The notes under the pieces: generated by a model | Databases searched by the model: none | What the model was told of the DNA's origin: nothing | The model's input: the letters and a program-made list of their open reading frames with translations, nothing else | Assembly: GCA_963513935.1 (NCBI GenBank) | Contig: OY740777.1 | Coordinates: 19,749,271-19,813,270, forward strand | Direction: 5' to 3' | Length of the DNA stretch: 64,000 nt | Origin: Aphrophora alni | Taxonomy: Eukaryota > Arthropoda > Insecta > Hemiptera > Aphrophoridae | Shown: piece after piece, positions 12,612 through 25,305 of the stretch | Position numbering within the stretch: the stretch's first letter is position 1 | Layout: the number at the start of each line of letters is the position of its first letter | Made by a program: the position numbers and the translations under genes

Positions 12612-12956
12612 AACGAATATATTATAGGTTAATTGTCTTAATTTTTCCTTCAATTAATAATTAACAAGTGTTATATATAGTCTATATATATCAAGAAATA
12701 TTTTATATTTTACTTTTTATGTAAATAGTGTATTTTTCAAATATTGTGAGTACTCAATTAATAACAATAATTAATATAAATATGCTAACAATAATTACCT
12801 GTATGGTACGACGCTTTCATATGGCTAAAGGACTTCACGATGTTTTGGATCTGACGATGATGGGTTAACTGTCGAAACCGGTTATCTACAAAGATGAAAT
12901 TTGGATTGTCTGACGGAAAAATTAAGGTAATTAACCTATAATATATTAAAAAAAAT
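12612..12956 (+). mobile_element. Foldback element FB2 with complete hammerhead candidate
   Basis: Short inverted arms (about 12617-12650 and 12918-12951, sharing ATATTATAGGTTAATT and the TTAATTTTTCC stretch) enclose a unique centre. The exact 7-bp repeat ATTTGGT at 12605-12611 and 12957-12963 may be a target-site duplication. The hammerhead candidate at 12842-12892 points towards the right arm. Size (345 bp), layout and ribozyme match the other short elements in this window. There is no coding capacity. Confidence 0.5.
12842..12892 (+). ncRNA. Type I hammerhead ribozyme candidate
   Basis: The core CTGACGA (12851-12857) is followed by T and a 5-bp stem II (12859-12863 with 12869-12873, two G-U pairs), then GAAA (12874-12877). 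Stem III is the palindrome ACC/GGT (12877-12882) without a loop, as in hammerheads proposed to act as dimers. The predicted cleavage triplet is GTT ending at 12883. Stem I pairs 12846-12850 with 12884-12888 (five pairs, one G-U) and continues after one mismatch. A caveat is the extra base between A9 and stem II. Hammerheads of this topology are known in Penelope-like elements and animal retrozymes. Confidence 0.45.
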
Positions 12957-13119
12957 ATTTGGTCAAGAGAGACCTGTTAAAGACGGTGAAAGATAAAGAC
13001 TAGGATCTTAGGTAAAACCAGATGAACAAATGTGTTCCCACCTAGGGTACCTTGGAACTTACAAACCCCACTCATCATAGGCCTAAGTGAGCCTTTTAGT
13101 GGAAAAAAGTACTCAAGAA

Positions 13120-13378
13120 CATAAATAAATATTGAGCTTGACTTGTGAGATAATATTAGATAGAGAATTCGAGCACAAGCGTTTACTTAATCTAACACGT
13201 TTCAACGACAAAGTCGCCATCCTCAGTGATACATGAGCTACAATAAACGCTATAGTTATAGTTAGAGTTTAGTTATTGTAGCTTATGTATCACTGAGGAT
13301 GGCGATTTTGACGTTGAAACATGTTTGGTTAAGTAAACGTAATTTGTCGAGATCTTGTGTGTCGAGTTTTATTCTATC
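13120..13378 (-). mobile_element. Foldback element FB3 with two hammerhead-like cores
   Basis: Inverted arms of about 90-110 bp (left near 13158-13246, right near 13273-13380) surround a 26-bp centre. A tail of about 38 bp extends only the left arm. The 10-bp repeat TACTCAAGAA at 13110-13119 and 13379-13388 looks like a target-site duplication. Each arm contains CTGAGGA, a stem-loop and GAAAC. The minus-strand copy (13199-13226) keeps the stem GGCGAC/GTCGTT with a TTT loop, while the plus-strand copy (13293-13320) has decayed. A single arm of the same family lies at 7038-7214. Confidence 0.6.
13199..13226 (-). ncRNA. Hammerhead-like core in FB3
   Basis: CTGAGGA, one unpaired T, a 6-bp stem with a TTT loop (two G-U pairs), then GAAAC. 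A short stem III of the ACGT/ACGT type is suggested by the right-arm copy. Helix I pairing is not apparent, so catalytic competence is uncertain. Confidence 0.35.
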
Positions 13379-13389
13379 TACTCAAGAAT

Positions 13390-14688
13390 AGTTAGACAAC
13401 AAATTTGTAAAAAGACAGATTTAGAACGAGAAAAAATTAAACCAAAAAAAAATTGTGTATCTTCTTTCCGTGTCAAAAACGCATATTCCTCGGCGTTCAT
13501 CTCAAGAAAAAGAAATTACATATAACTTCTTTTTGTTTGAAAAAGCTATAAAATTACAAAATATATAATAACAAATACTATTTCGAAACTTTTGGAAATA
13601 TTTATTTAAAGTCGAAGATGATGAGAGTTTTCAACTGTTCCCAAATAATTTCCAATTAAATTGACTGTGTTCGTATTGTTCCTTCGTCTATAATTATCAA
13701 GAAAGCTCTCAAGTTAGACACAAGTCAATGACCGATGTAGAGTCTAATATAATTACTTCTGATGGAGAGGGTTGTAAATATTATTCCTATAAGGGTTGTA
13801 AAAATTTGTTTTATGTTAGGGTATAAGAAAGTTTTGTCCCAATAGGCAAATCTTACCACCATTAACAAATCAACTAAGAAACTTTTTTTCTTTTTAACCT
13901 GTTTGTCTACTAAAAAAATATTTGTTGATAACTTTTAACTTAGTAAATTGTTTAATATTTACTTATGAAAATTAGTTTTTAAAACGTCTGTCAAGTAATT
14001 AGACAAACTTCTAACAATAATAAAATAGATTATTTTGAATAACTCTCACAATCCATTATTAAACCCAGATAGTATTGAAAATAACATTGGTTTAAAGGAA
14101 AGTTTACGTGTGTCCAGTTTTTGTCTCAGTATTCGATATTTGTTTCTTTCCGAGTGGAAAAATAACCTTCGATACTTAGTTTTTTCCCCCAAAATATGCC
14201 AATTTGGTAGGTTTGGGAAAATATTGATTTTTTGAACTCGGGTGGTTATCAACAATGGTGTGCTCCGAGCCCTGGACTTAATTTATCAGAGACTGGAGGA
14301 AACACAATTATACAAAAAATATTACAAAGAAATGGAAAACTACTTTAAAATATCCCTTTTTAGCTTCCATTGAAAATTTTGGTGCCGAAACACTTTAAAA
14401 ACAAGACATTGCATTGACAATTCTGATGCTTCTTTGAATATTATGGATGTTTATAAAATGGTCTTTATATTACGTACAATTTTGTTTTTCAATTTTTATC
14501 GTTTTTTTTTATTTATTTAAATTTTAACGTGGACCGACATTCCAGCCATCTTGAAAGTTCACACAATATCATTTCTGGTGTTCCCATTTCTTCGGTTAAT
14601 TTTGTGAGATGTTATACTTACAAACGTGAACGAAGAATCAGCTTACACAAAATAGTGTAGGTAGTTATCAAAATCTGTTTATAGCTAT
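13390..14688. other. Gene-free AT-rich DNA
   Basis: No gene or clear repeat was seen. Overlapping short frames on opposite strands near 14.04-14.25 kb lack motifs. Confidence 0.4.
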
Positions 14689-14689
14689 A

Positions 14690-15498
14690 CAGGGAATTCA
14701 GAAAATGTCGTGCCAAACTATAAGTGGTGGTTATATGGTTCACAATAAAGAAAACAATCGTCAAGAAACGCTACGTTTTTTATCAGTCAAACATTTTCAG
14801 TTTTATAAAAAAATAATTATAGCTTTTGAAGTTATTAAGATTAGGAGTGTGAAATTTTGTATACACATTTTTCATGCTACATTTTCATCAGTATATCAAG
14901 AAACAAAATTTATCTGACAAATTGTCGAAATGATGACTATTTGAAATTTTTAATACAGAATATCTCCAAAACAATTAAATTTACAAAATATATAAACAAA
15001 AAAATAATTTTGAAAATATACTAGATAAAGTTTTGATTCTTGCTATTTGGTAGGCCATTTTGTGTTAAGGAAAATAACTGTAACTTTTGAAATTATTAAC
15101 ATTTCAAGTCGAAATACGTTTCTTATTGAACGGTTTACCAGTATACAAAGAATCAAAACTTTATCTTATAAATTGTCGAAATGGTAACTCTTTCAAACTT
15201 TTAATATAGAATATCTCTGAAAGTATTAATTTAACAAAAAATGTAAACTGCCGACATTTAGAAACATATCTTAGTTAAAGTTTTGATTCATGGTATACTG
15301 CTAAACCGTAGGATAAAAAATGTGTAGAGAAAATTTACTTAACAATTCCAATAGCTTTAATTATTCTTCAAAAAAGACAAAATAGCTAACAGATGGAAAA
15401 CCAAGAATTACCGGATATAAGTTTATAGGAACTTTTTCATTATTTCGTCACATGTAACCACCACTTAAAGTTTCACACGACATTTTATGAATATTCTG
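14690..15498. mobile_element. Mariner-like inverted-repeat element
   Basis: Imperfect terminal inverted repeats of about 55 bp start CAGGGAATTCAG on the left and, reverse complemented, CAGAATATTCAT on the right. Both continue into AAAATGTCGTG and TAAGTGGTGGTTA. Flanking TA on both sides fits the TA target duplication of Tc1/mariner-type elements. The body lacks a transposase and contains a diverged internal direct duplication of about 100 bp (near 14900-14998 and 15140-15250). It is probably a non-autonomous element. The 70-residue frame at 14705-14917 starts inside the left repeat and is not credible as a gene. Confidence 0.55.
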
Positions 15499-15499
15499 T

Positions 15500-18400
15500 A
15501 CATAAATAACTCCGTTAGACAGTTGAAATTTAAGATTTGTTGAGTTTAATTTTAACTTAAAGGACGACGTCCAAAATTCAATTTCTATTTTGTACCGGTA
15601 AATTGTTAGAATAAGAATTTCCTGGAAGAGAGTAGGCCTACACTATGATTATTTAATTTGTTGTGCGAGACAAATTGTGCAATGTTTTTCTATTGAATAT
15701 TATACATTGTTCATTTTGAAAATATATAAATGTATAAGTAATTGAGGATTTTATTGACGTCATATCTTTATGACAGAGGTTGTCGAGCTGCGGTGAGAAC
15801 GTGACTAAAATCCAGGACAAGCCATTAGTGTGCGATACATCCTTTGGTGAACTACTGCTGTATACATATTTATAAGTATATAAATGCATCAACTAAAATT
15901 ATAATTCGAATATACTAGACTGCGTTAATTTTACCTATAATTTGAAACCGCAAAATCAGAGGGTTTTATTTTATATTACAATGGAATTTCTTTTCGGCAA
16001 GAATTAAACTGTGTTTTTCGTTTCTGTATAGACTCATTTGTAACTTAGGATCAATGTATGTAGTTGAAAAATATTAGGTATTATAACAGCTCATTTTATT
16101 AAACAAAAAATTGTAAATACTCAAAGTAAAACATGTATATGCATTAAAGGGTTGTTGGAAACACCCGTATTTAATAACAATTAATAAAAAAAAAATCAAT
16201 AAACAATAATCAAAAATAATAATATTGGGAAGAAATTCAAATAAAAGAAGTTGTAATAAAATTTATATGTAAAATAAACTTATCGAGAATACAGTCGACT
16301 GGCGGATGTACAAGCGGATGTGTCGGATTAAATTTCATAAAACAAGACGCCTGCAGTTTAACAGTTTCCCAAGGAAGCTATATTGATGACAACCAGAATC
16401 TCTGCAAGATTGTGCAAAAAAATTAAAAACCAATCAGAACCATTTAAAATTCAAATAAAATCTAAATGACCCAATCAGAAGAAAGGAGAGAAAAGAAGTG
16501 GGAAACGTTTCTCTAAAAAACGCGGTCTGTCTATCGCCATCTCTCTACAGGACAACACCTAAAACATCATCAAAAGGTCGACAAGGTTACTAAATAATCT
16601 ATTCGAAATAAAAAAATATATAACAAGCTAATTATTCCATGATATTAAAAATAAATAAGTGTTTCATTGTATAAGTAAGGGTCAGTCTTTAAATAAACCT
16701 CAAAATCAAGGTGAAAACGGGAGTGTTCGCGTAAAGCGTAAAGGTGTAGTGTGAAATATAAAAGTGTAGGGTTATAAAAGGTTGAAGTATAAACAAAAAG
16801 GGGTGCAGTGTCTAAAGAAAGGAGGGAGATTGTTATGTAAGTAAAATTTAATATTTATAATATGTATTTGTAAGAGAGATCTCGGTGATTAAATAATAAT
16901 TAAATCAAATGCCAGATTTCAAAAACAATAAATATCAGACTAGAGCAAATTAAAATTTTAAAAGGTTTTGTGCCATTTTGTTGGATTAATATCTATTAAA
17001 GAATAAAGTAAAGGATAAGTTGTTAAAGGATGTATTTAAAGAGTGTAAAATAGATAAGTAAGATTAGAACTAGACGTTTTGTAATTCAATTTTAGGGTAG
17101 ATGTTGAATGTGTTTATTGCATTGTAGGAAAGGTAGTTTAAATGATTTATTAATTTATGAATATACTCAAATATTTCACATAGCATGTCTCTGTAATTAT
17201 TGAAAACCTAGTAGTTCTTTTGGAGTGCCTCACAAGCTAAGCAAAATTTTTGACTCGTTTCAAGAGTCTGGTGGAGCCCCCAAGGATAAAGGTAAAGTTT
17301 AAATATAAGTTTAAAATCTAAAGGTTTACATAATCAAAAATAAGCCAAAATCTCACAAAGGTGTAAGCACTCAAAACCTAAATTAAAATTTAATAAAAGA
17401 AAAACCTTACAGCATATATATCTTTCTTTTAAAATGTAATTGAAGATCATTTAACATTTCATTAACATTTAGATTGTAATATTAATTTATTGTGATAGTT
17501 ATTTATATTTGTTGTAATTTAAATTTATCTCCATTCGGATTTAATAGTTTAATTCACTTTACACTGTAACAGAATATTTTTAATTTTCTAAACATAGTAT
17601 AAAACTGGTCCATCCTATTTTTATTGAACACTATCAATCAATTATCTGTTGAAAAATACTAAGAACAATGAGAACTTAGGCTTTCAAAACCCTTTATTCA
17701 GTTTTATTTCCGTAGTTTAAAATATTGTTTTTAAATTGACGATTTATAATTTACTACTTTCAGATTGTTTTCTTTATTTAAAATTCCCCCCACAGATCAA
17801 CTTGGTATAATTAATTTACAAATAGCACACGGAGCCTAACATGGTTTACTATCCAAATGATGGGAAGGGATGTTATTGAAATTACATCATCAAAGTGAGG
17901 CTTAGGTCTAACGATAATGCTTATGTAATCCAAGAGAACACTATGTTATAAATTTAGTTATATCTGATAAGCTAGGTTTAGTGGTTGTGTTACATGGCCT
18001 AATTTGATTGTTTTAAATGAAGTATTTATAATAAAAACACTACTGAATTTGTTTACACGTTTTAGAAAGTGTGAGCTTTTAGGACATAATAATTTAATAA
18101 GTAACCTGTAAGGAATACTTTTTATTCTTTAACTATAATATGTGTGGTGAAATCCATTCATCACCTCCCATTTTTCCTAAGGATACTTCTCTCCTAACAG
18201 CTCTGCTTAGCGTGTTGCCTTAACAGATAATTGCACGGGAAATTGTTTTGTAATAATATTTAATATGAAAATATGTAAATTTTGGAACATATTTTAAGGT
18301 TGATTTCTGCTATCAAACGAAGTACCTGAATAAAACTAAAGGGCAGATAATCGATTTTTAAACTTTTTTTTGCAAAAATTAAGCTATATCATCCTTTTAC

Positions 18401-19984
18401 GTTTATTGTGAATAATTCTTATTTCTATAATGGAAATTATTCTTAGTCTTAATACAAACTTTATTAATGTAAAAATAAAACAATTGAATTATTTGGTAGG
18501 AACTTAATTATCTTGTATATTCTCTAATATCATGGGCCTTAAAAAAAAGGAATAAAATAACTTATAATTAAGACACTATCAGTCGAATACTTAAATATAA
18601 TCAGGGTCGGTAAATCACAAAAGATCTGATAGGGAAGAAGAAAAAGAGGAACCTAAAGTAAAACTGCATGTGTAAAATAATCCAAGTGAAATTACCAAAG
18701 TAAATTACCCAAGTGTAAAAACACGTTTCGTTGTGTAGAAGAATACACTCATTATTTCTATCCATCCATCCTTCTCCACCAACTCCCTAATTCTCCTCAA
18801 TTCCCTTACTCCCAATCCTTTCTATATCTATAAATTTCTCATTTTTACTCTTCAAAAGTATCATTCCATCCTTACTATTCCCCCCCTCTATTTATCCGAG
18901 TATATAGGATTTTACTAAAATATGATCATATAATATTCTAAATATATAATAAATTATGTTGTATTTCATCTACTGTCATCGTAGACAAAACACATTCATG
19001 GGCGTCATCAACGTAAGAATGTATTCCACAAAAGTTGATTTCTTAAGCATTTTAAGAAATGCTAAATCAAGTGGACATATCCAGCAGAGTAAGTTTATTT
19101 AAAACAGTTGTTGTACAGTTTTTCTGAAACTCATAATTAATTGTATAAATCACTACTTTCGTGACATCGGTTAGGCTCTAACCAGGTACGAAGATGTGTA
19201 TGTATTAAAAAGTCTTCACTCTCTTTGCTCGTGTCAGTGTCTGGGTTCTAGATGCCCTCGAAGGAGATTCCATTCTTAACTTAAATCCGTTGGTGAAGCG
19301 TACGCTCTAAGGAGACAAACATAAAGTAATGGTCGTTAGATCTACAAGACATATCGGTAAAAAGAGACAAACAAGCCATTTGTCTGTTATAAAAGATTCA
19401 ATATCTCACAATTGGTTCTACCGATTCCGTTTAAAATTTAAGAAATGTGAAAATTGATTGTCGAAACGATTAAAATCGAAAGTATAAAAGTATTGTGGTC
19501 CAGGAGTAGTTATAAAAAAGGTAAATTTTAATAAAAGGTTATTTTCGCTGATGACAAAAGAAAAGCAGGTTTACACCCTATTTATATACATACATACTTT
19601 TATCGCTTTTGACACACAACTACTGAACTGTCATTTTTTGTGATGCATAGTTTAGTTTGGGTTTTATTTGATTTATGAGTCGGGTGAATGAGAAAGTTTT
19701 GCACTGTTTATTTTCTATTAATTACGTACAAAATACACTTTGGATAAGTAACGTCACGATTAAACAAAATAGTACCTCTTATTGAATATAAAATGGGTGT
19801 AATTTATTCTTGTAAAAAAGGAAATAAAGTTTGACGCGAGCAGAGCGAATGGATGCTTTAGTTCAACGCAGCAGCGTTTCATTCTATTCATTACCAAAAA
19901 TACCTAAACAACCTTTATTTTTGTGTTTCTTAGAATATGTACAAGTAAACTGCTATGCAACTTTATTTAATTAAATAATTACAA
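15500..19984. other. Gene-free AT-rich DNA
   Basis: No gene was recognised. At 16.28-17.28 kb a less AT-rich block contains a TATA-like AATATAAAAG and ends at GGTGGAGCCCCC. It could be an old LTR followed by a decayed primer site, but I found no second copy. The remainder is anonymous. Confidence 0.35.
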
Positions 19985-22900
19985 TAAGAGGTAGCAATCT
20001 ACTATTTTAATTACCATATGTTACCATATACCGTATACCATTACCATATACTATAATCCATATGTTTGAATAGATGTATTATCCAACGTTTTAAGTAAGT
20101 ACCAAGAACTCCAGATTTAAATTTCTGTTTTAATCCCACAAGAAGTTATATTATAAGTTTTAATTATATTATTATAATAAGAGGTAGCAATCTATTATTT
20201 TAATTACCAATAATTCTATAATCCATATGTTGGAATAGATGTATTATCCAACGTTTTAAGTAAGTACCAAGAACTCCAGATTTAAATTTCTGTTTTAATC
20301 CCACAAGAAGTTATATTATAAGTTTTAATTATATTATTATAATAAGAGGTAGCAATCTATTATTTTAATTACCAATAATTCTATAATCCATATGTTGGAA
20401 TAGATGTATTATCCAACGTTTTAAGTAAGTACCAAGAACTGCAGATTTAAATTTTTGATTTAATGCTACAATAAGTTATATTATAAGTTAAATTATATTA
20501 TTATAATAAGAGGTAGCAATCTATTATTTTAATTACCAATAATTCTATAATCCATATGTTGGAATAGATGTATTATCCAACGTTTTAAGTAAGTACCAAG
20601 AACTGCAGATTTAAATTTTTGATTTAATGCTACAATAAGTTATATTATAAGTTAAATTATATTATTATAATAAGAGGTAGCAATCTATTATTTTAATTAC
20701 CAATATTTCTATAATCCATATGTTGGAATATATGTATTATCCAACGTTTTAAGTAAGTACCAAGAACTGCAGATTTAAATTTCTGTTTTAATGCTACAAT
20801 AAGTAGTTATATTATAAGTTTTAATTATATTATTATAATAAGAGGTAGCAATCTACAATTTTAATTACCATACAATTCTATAATCCATATGTTTGAATAG
20901 ATGTGTTATCCAACGTTTTAAGTGAATACCAAGAACTCCAGATTTAAATTTCTGTTTTAATCCCACAAGAAGTTATATTATAAGTTTTAATTATATTATT
21001 ATAATAAGAGGTAGCAATCTACAATTTTAATTACCATACAATTCTATAATCCATATGTTGGAATAGATGTGTTATCCAACGTTTTAAGTGAATACCAAGA
21101 ACTCCAGATTTAAATTTCTGTTTTAATCCCACAAGAAGTTATATTATAAGTTTTAATTATATTATTATAATAAGAGGTAGCAATCTACAATTTTAATTAC
21201 CATACAATTCTATAATCCATATGTTGGAATAGATGTGTTATCCAACGTTTTAAGTGAATACCAAGAACTCCAGATTTAAATTTCTGTTTTAATCCCACAA
21301 GAAGTTATATTATAAGTTTTAATTATATTATTATAATAAGAGGTAGCAATCTACAATTTTAATTACCATACAATTCTATAATCCACATGTTTGAATAGAT
21401 GTGTTATCCAACGTTTTAAGTAAGTACCAAGAACTCCAGATTTAAATTTCTGTTTTAATCCCACAAGAAGTTATATTATAAGTTTTAATTATATTATTAT
21501 AATAAGAGGTAGCAATCTATTATTTTAATTACCAATAATTCTATAATCCATATGTTGGAATAGATGTATTATCCAACGTTTTAAGTAAGTACCAAGAACT
21601 GCAGATTTAAATTTCTGTTTTAATCCCACAAGAAGTTATATTATAAGTTTTAATTATATTATTATAATAAGAGGTAGCAATCTACAATTTTAATTACCAT
21701 ACAATTCTATAATCCATATGTTTGAATAGATGTGTTATCCAACGTTTTAAGTGAATACCAAGAACTCCAGATTTAAATTTCTGTTTTAATCCCACAAGAA
21801 GTTATATTATAAGTTTTAATTATATTTTTATAATAAGAGGTAGCAATCTACAATTTCAATTACCATACAATTCTATAATCCATATGTTTGAATAGATGTG
21901 TTATCCAACGTTTTAAGTGAATACCAAGAACTCCAGATTTAAATTTCTGTTTTAATCCCACAAGAAGTTATATTATAAGTTTTAATTATATTATTATAAT
22001 AAGAGGTAGCAATCTATTATTTTAATTACCAATAATTCTATAATCCATATGTTGGAATAGATGTATTATCCAACGTTTTACGTGAATACCAAGAACTCCA
22101 GATTTAAATTTCTGTTTTAATCCCACAAGAAGTTATATTATAAGTTTTAATTATATTATTATAATAAGAGGTAGCAATCTATTATTTTAATTACCAATAA
22201 TTCTATAATCCATATGTTGGAATAGATGTATTATCCAACGTTTTAAGTGAATACCAAGATCTCCAGATTTAAATTTCTGTTTTAATCCCACAAGAAGTTA
22301 TATTATAAGTTTTAATTATATTATTATAATAAGAGGTAGCAATCTATTATTTTAATTACCAATAATTCTATAATCCATATGTTGGAATAGATGTATTATC
22401 CAACGTTTTAAGTAAGTACCAAGAACTGCAGATTTAAATTTTTGTTTTAATGCTACAATAAGTTATATTATAAGTTTTAATTATATTATTATAATAAGAG
22501 GTAGCAATCTATTATTTTAATTACCAATAATTCTATAATCCATATGTTGGAATAGATGTATTATCCAACGTTTTAAGTAAGTACCAAGAACTGCAGATTT
22601 AAATTTCTGTTTTAATGCTACAATAAGTTATATTATAAGTTTTAATTATATTATTATAATAAGAGGTAGCAATCTACAATTTTAATTACCATACAATTCT
22701 ATAATCCATATGTTTGAATAGATGTGTTATCCAACGTTTTAAGTGAATACCAAGAACTGCAGATTTAAATTTCTGTTTTAATCCCACAAGAAGTTATATT
22801 ATAAGTTTTAATTATATTATTATAATAAGAGGTAGCAATCTACAATTTTAATTACCATACAATTCTATAATCCATATGTTTGAATAGATGTGTTATCCGA

Positions 22901-23946
22901 CGTTTTAAGTGAATACCAAGAACTGCAGATTTAAATTTCTGTTTTAATCCCACAAGAAGTTATATTATAAGTTTTAATTATATTATTATAATAAGAGGTA
23001 GCAATCTACAATTTTAATTACCATACAATTCTATAATCCATATGTTTGAATAGATGTGTTATCCAACGTTTTAAGTAAGTACCAAGAACTGCAGATTTAA
23101 ATTTCTGTTTTAATCCCACAAGAAGTTATATTATAAGTTTTAATTATATTATTATAATAAGAGGTAGCAATCTACAATTTTAATTACCATACAATTCTAT
23201 AATCCATATGTTTGAATAGATGTGTTATCCAACGTTTTAAGTGAATACCAAGAACTGCAGATTTAAATTTCTGTTTTAATCCCACATGAAGTTATATTAT
23301 AAGTTTTAATTATATTATTATAATAAGAAGTAGCCATCTACAATTTTAATTACCATACAATTCTATAATCCATATGTTGGAATAGATGTATTATCCAACG
23401 TTTTAAGTAAATACCAAGAACTCCAGATTTAAATTTCTGTTTTAATTCCACAAGAAGTTATATTATATTATTATAATAAGAGGTAGCAATCTACAATTTT
23501 AATTACCATACAATTCTATAATCTATATGTTGGAATAAATGTATTATCCAACGTTTTAAGTAAATACCAAGAACTCCAGATTTAAATTTCTGTTTTAATT
23601 CCACAAGAAGTTATATTATAATTTTTAATTATATTATTATAATAAGAGGTAGCAATCTACAATTTTAATTACCATACAATTCTATAATCCATATGTTTGA
23701 ATAGATGTATTATCCAACGTTTTAAGTAAATACCAAGAACTCCAGATTTAAATTTCTGTTTTAATCCCACAAGAAGTTATATTATAAGTTTTAATTATAT
23801 TATTATAATAAGAGGTAGCAATCTACAATTTTAATTACCATACAATACTATAATCCATATGTTTGAATAGATGTATTATCCAACGTTTTAAGTAAATACC
23901 AAGAACTCCAGATTTAAATTTCTGTTTTAATCCCACAAGAAGTTAA
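19985..23946 (+). repeat. 166-bp satellite array, 24 units
   Basis: Units marked by GAGGTAGCAATCT start at 19988, 20181, 20346 and then about every 164-168 bp to 23812. The second unit is displaced by an insertion of about 27 bp (CCATATACCGTATACCATTA region) and one late unit is 13 bp short. Two main variants intermix: one with TATTATTTTAATTACCAATA and ATGTTGGAATAGATGTATT, the other with TACAATTTTAATTACCATA and ATGTTTGAATAGATGTGTT. Units are AT-rich and non-coding. The repeat length is near a nucleosomal length. The array ends sharply at CACAAGAAGTTA. Confidence 0.95.
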
Positions 23947-24568
23947 GGGACAATATTTCGAAAATCTATCATCCAGTCAAATAAGAAGCTTATATGAACA
24001 AGCTTTAATGTCGACGACTCTATTTTGTTGATAAAATTCCAAGGAAAAATCATAATTGACAAAATAATAACTAAACAATGTTATCATTACTAAATTTTAA
24101 AACGTGTAAATTATTCTCAGTAGCTCAATATAGTGAATAAATCTTTAAAATGTTTTCCAAAACGCAGTGCCTTAATTAATTAATTGTGGCCGACAGAGAT
24201 TTGCCATTTTTGTTTGTAGCGTTAAAGTCTAAAAAAGAGAAGTACAAGGACTATTATTTTTGTTCATTTTCAAACACGCCTTTATCCATTACACTTAACC
24301 TTATTTTGTCTTCACTGCAACTTCTTACGTCAATGTAGTTGGCATCTGTGCGGAAGTCAATAGGGGCCACAAACATTAAACAAGGAACATGAAATTTAGT
24401 ATAGGGGACCACATATAGAACCACATTGAAATTCAAATCTAATTAAAAATGTCAAAATGGAATACTATTTCTTGATTTACTGGACTTATATTACACTAAA
24501 TTACATTAAAAAAATTTAGATTTAAATTCTGCACGTAATGGTACAAACACCAGCTCTAAAAACAAATG
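23947..24568. other. Unique AT-rich DNA
   Basis: No gene was recognised. A 60-residue minus-strand frame at 24254-24436 has no identifiable domain. Confidence 0.4.
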
Positions 24569-24580
24569 TCAACTTCATCG

Positions 24581-24793
24581 GTTAAAATCAAACACTTAAT
24601 ACCACAATTCAATAAAACAAGATTTTTTTCCTTATGCTACCGTCTTCAAAGTTTGAATATTAACAAACACTGTTAATACTCAAACTCTGAAGAAGGTAAT
24701 ATAAGGAAATAAATCTTGTTTTATTGAATTGTGATATTGGGTGTGTCGATTTTAAATCTTCAAGTTCGCCACAGTTTCCTCAAAAGTATAGCA
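24581..24793 (+). mobile_element. Foldback element FB4
   Basis: Inverted arms of about 80 bp (24581-24662 and 24673-24757) are separated by only about 10 bp. A 36-bp tail extends the right side. The exact 12-bp repeat TCAACTTCATCG at 24569-24580 and 24794-24805 reads as a target-site duplication. The right arm contains CTGAAGA (24687-24693) followed by GAAA after a poorly paired stretch, a decayed hammerhead-like core. The same architecture occurs in FB1 and FB3. Confidence 0.55.
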
Positions 24794-24809
24794 TCAACTT
24801 CATCGTCAA

Positions 24810-25300
24810 ATATGTAACCTGAATCACTGACCTACAAAGAAAATATAATATTCGTGTAGTTACCAGATCTGGGAGACCCGAGTCACTGACATTAGCAAAG
24901 TGCGTGGAGTCTCCTTCACATATGTTTATCTTCTAGACCCGCCGGAGTTGAGTCAAGGCCACGAGCGAAGCGAGTGGAAATTTCTATATATACAACTACA
25001 AAGTCGTAGTATACCTGACGTCAAAAACAAGTGAAACACACAAATACGAAATTCAAAAAAACTGGTCGCCTTGATCCACCATTACAATTGCCTACAAAAC
25101 TCAAGAAACCAACTTTTGGATATCTCATTTAAAGGAACTGATTGTATTTAATTACATAATGGGACGGGGTGCATTTCAACTTATTCATCTGTCCATAGTA
25201 GAAATTACTTGACTAAAATGCAAACTAATAACATTCAGCTTTATTTATATTTTAATAAACACTCTGGTAACATGATTGATGTATTGTCACATCCTATAGA
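24810..25300. other. Unique DNA without genes
   Basis: Nothing recognisable apart from a slightly GC-richer stretch at 24.86-25.0 kb containing GAGCGAAGCGAG. No coding signal is visible. Confidence 0.4.
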
Positions 25301-25305
25301 CAGCT

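Noticed and set aside
16280..17285. Possible plus-strand LTR followed by a primer site at GGTGGAGCCCCC
   Set aside because: The TATA-like sequence and primer-like string are suggestive, but no tRNA match is convincing and no second copy is in the window.
19985..23946. CRISPR-like array
   Set aside because: Regular spacing comes from whole-unit tandem repetition. There are no unique spacers between short repeats, and the DNA is eukaryotic.
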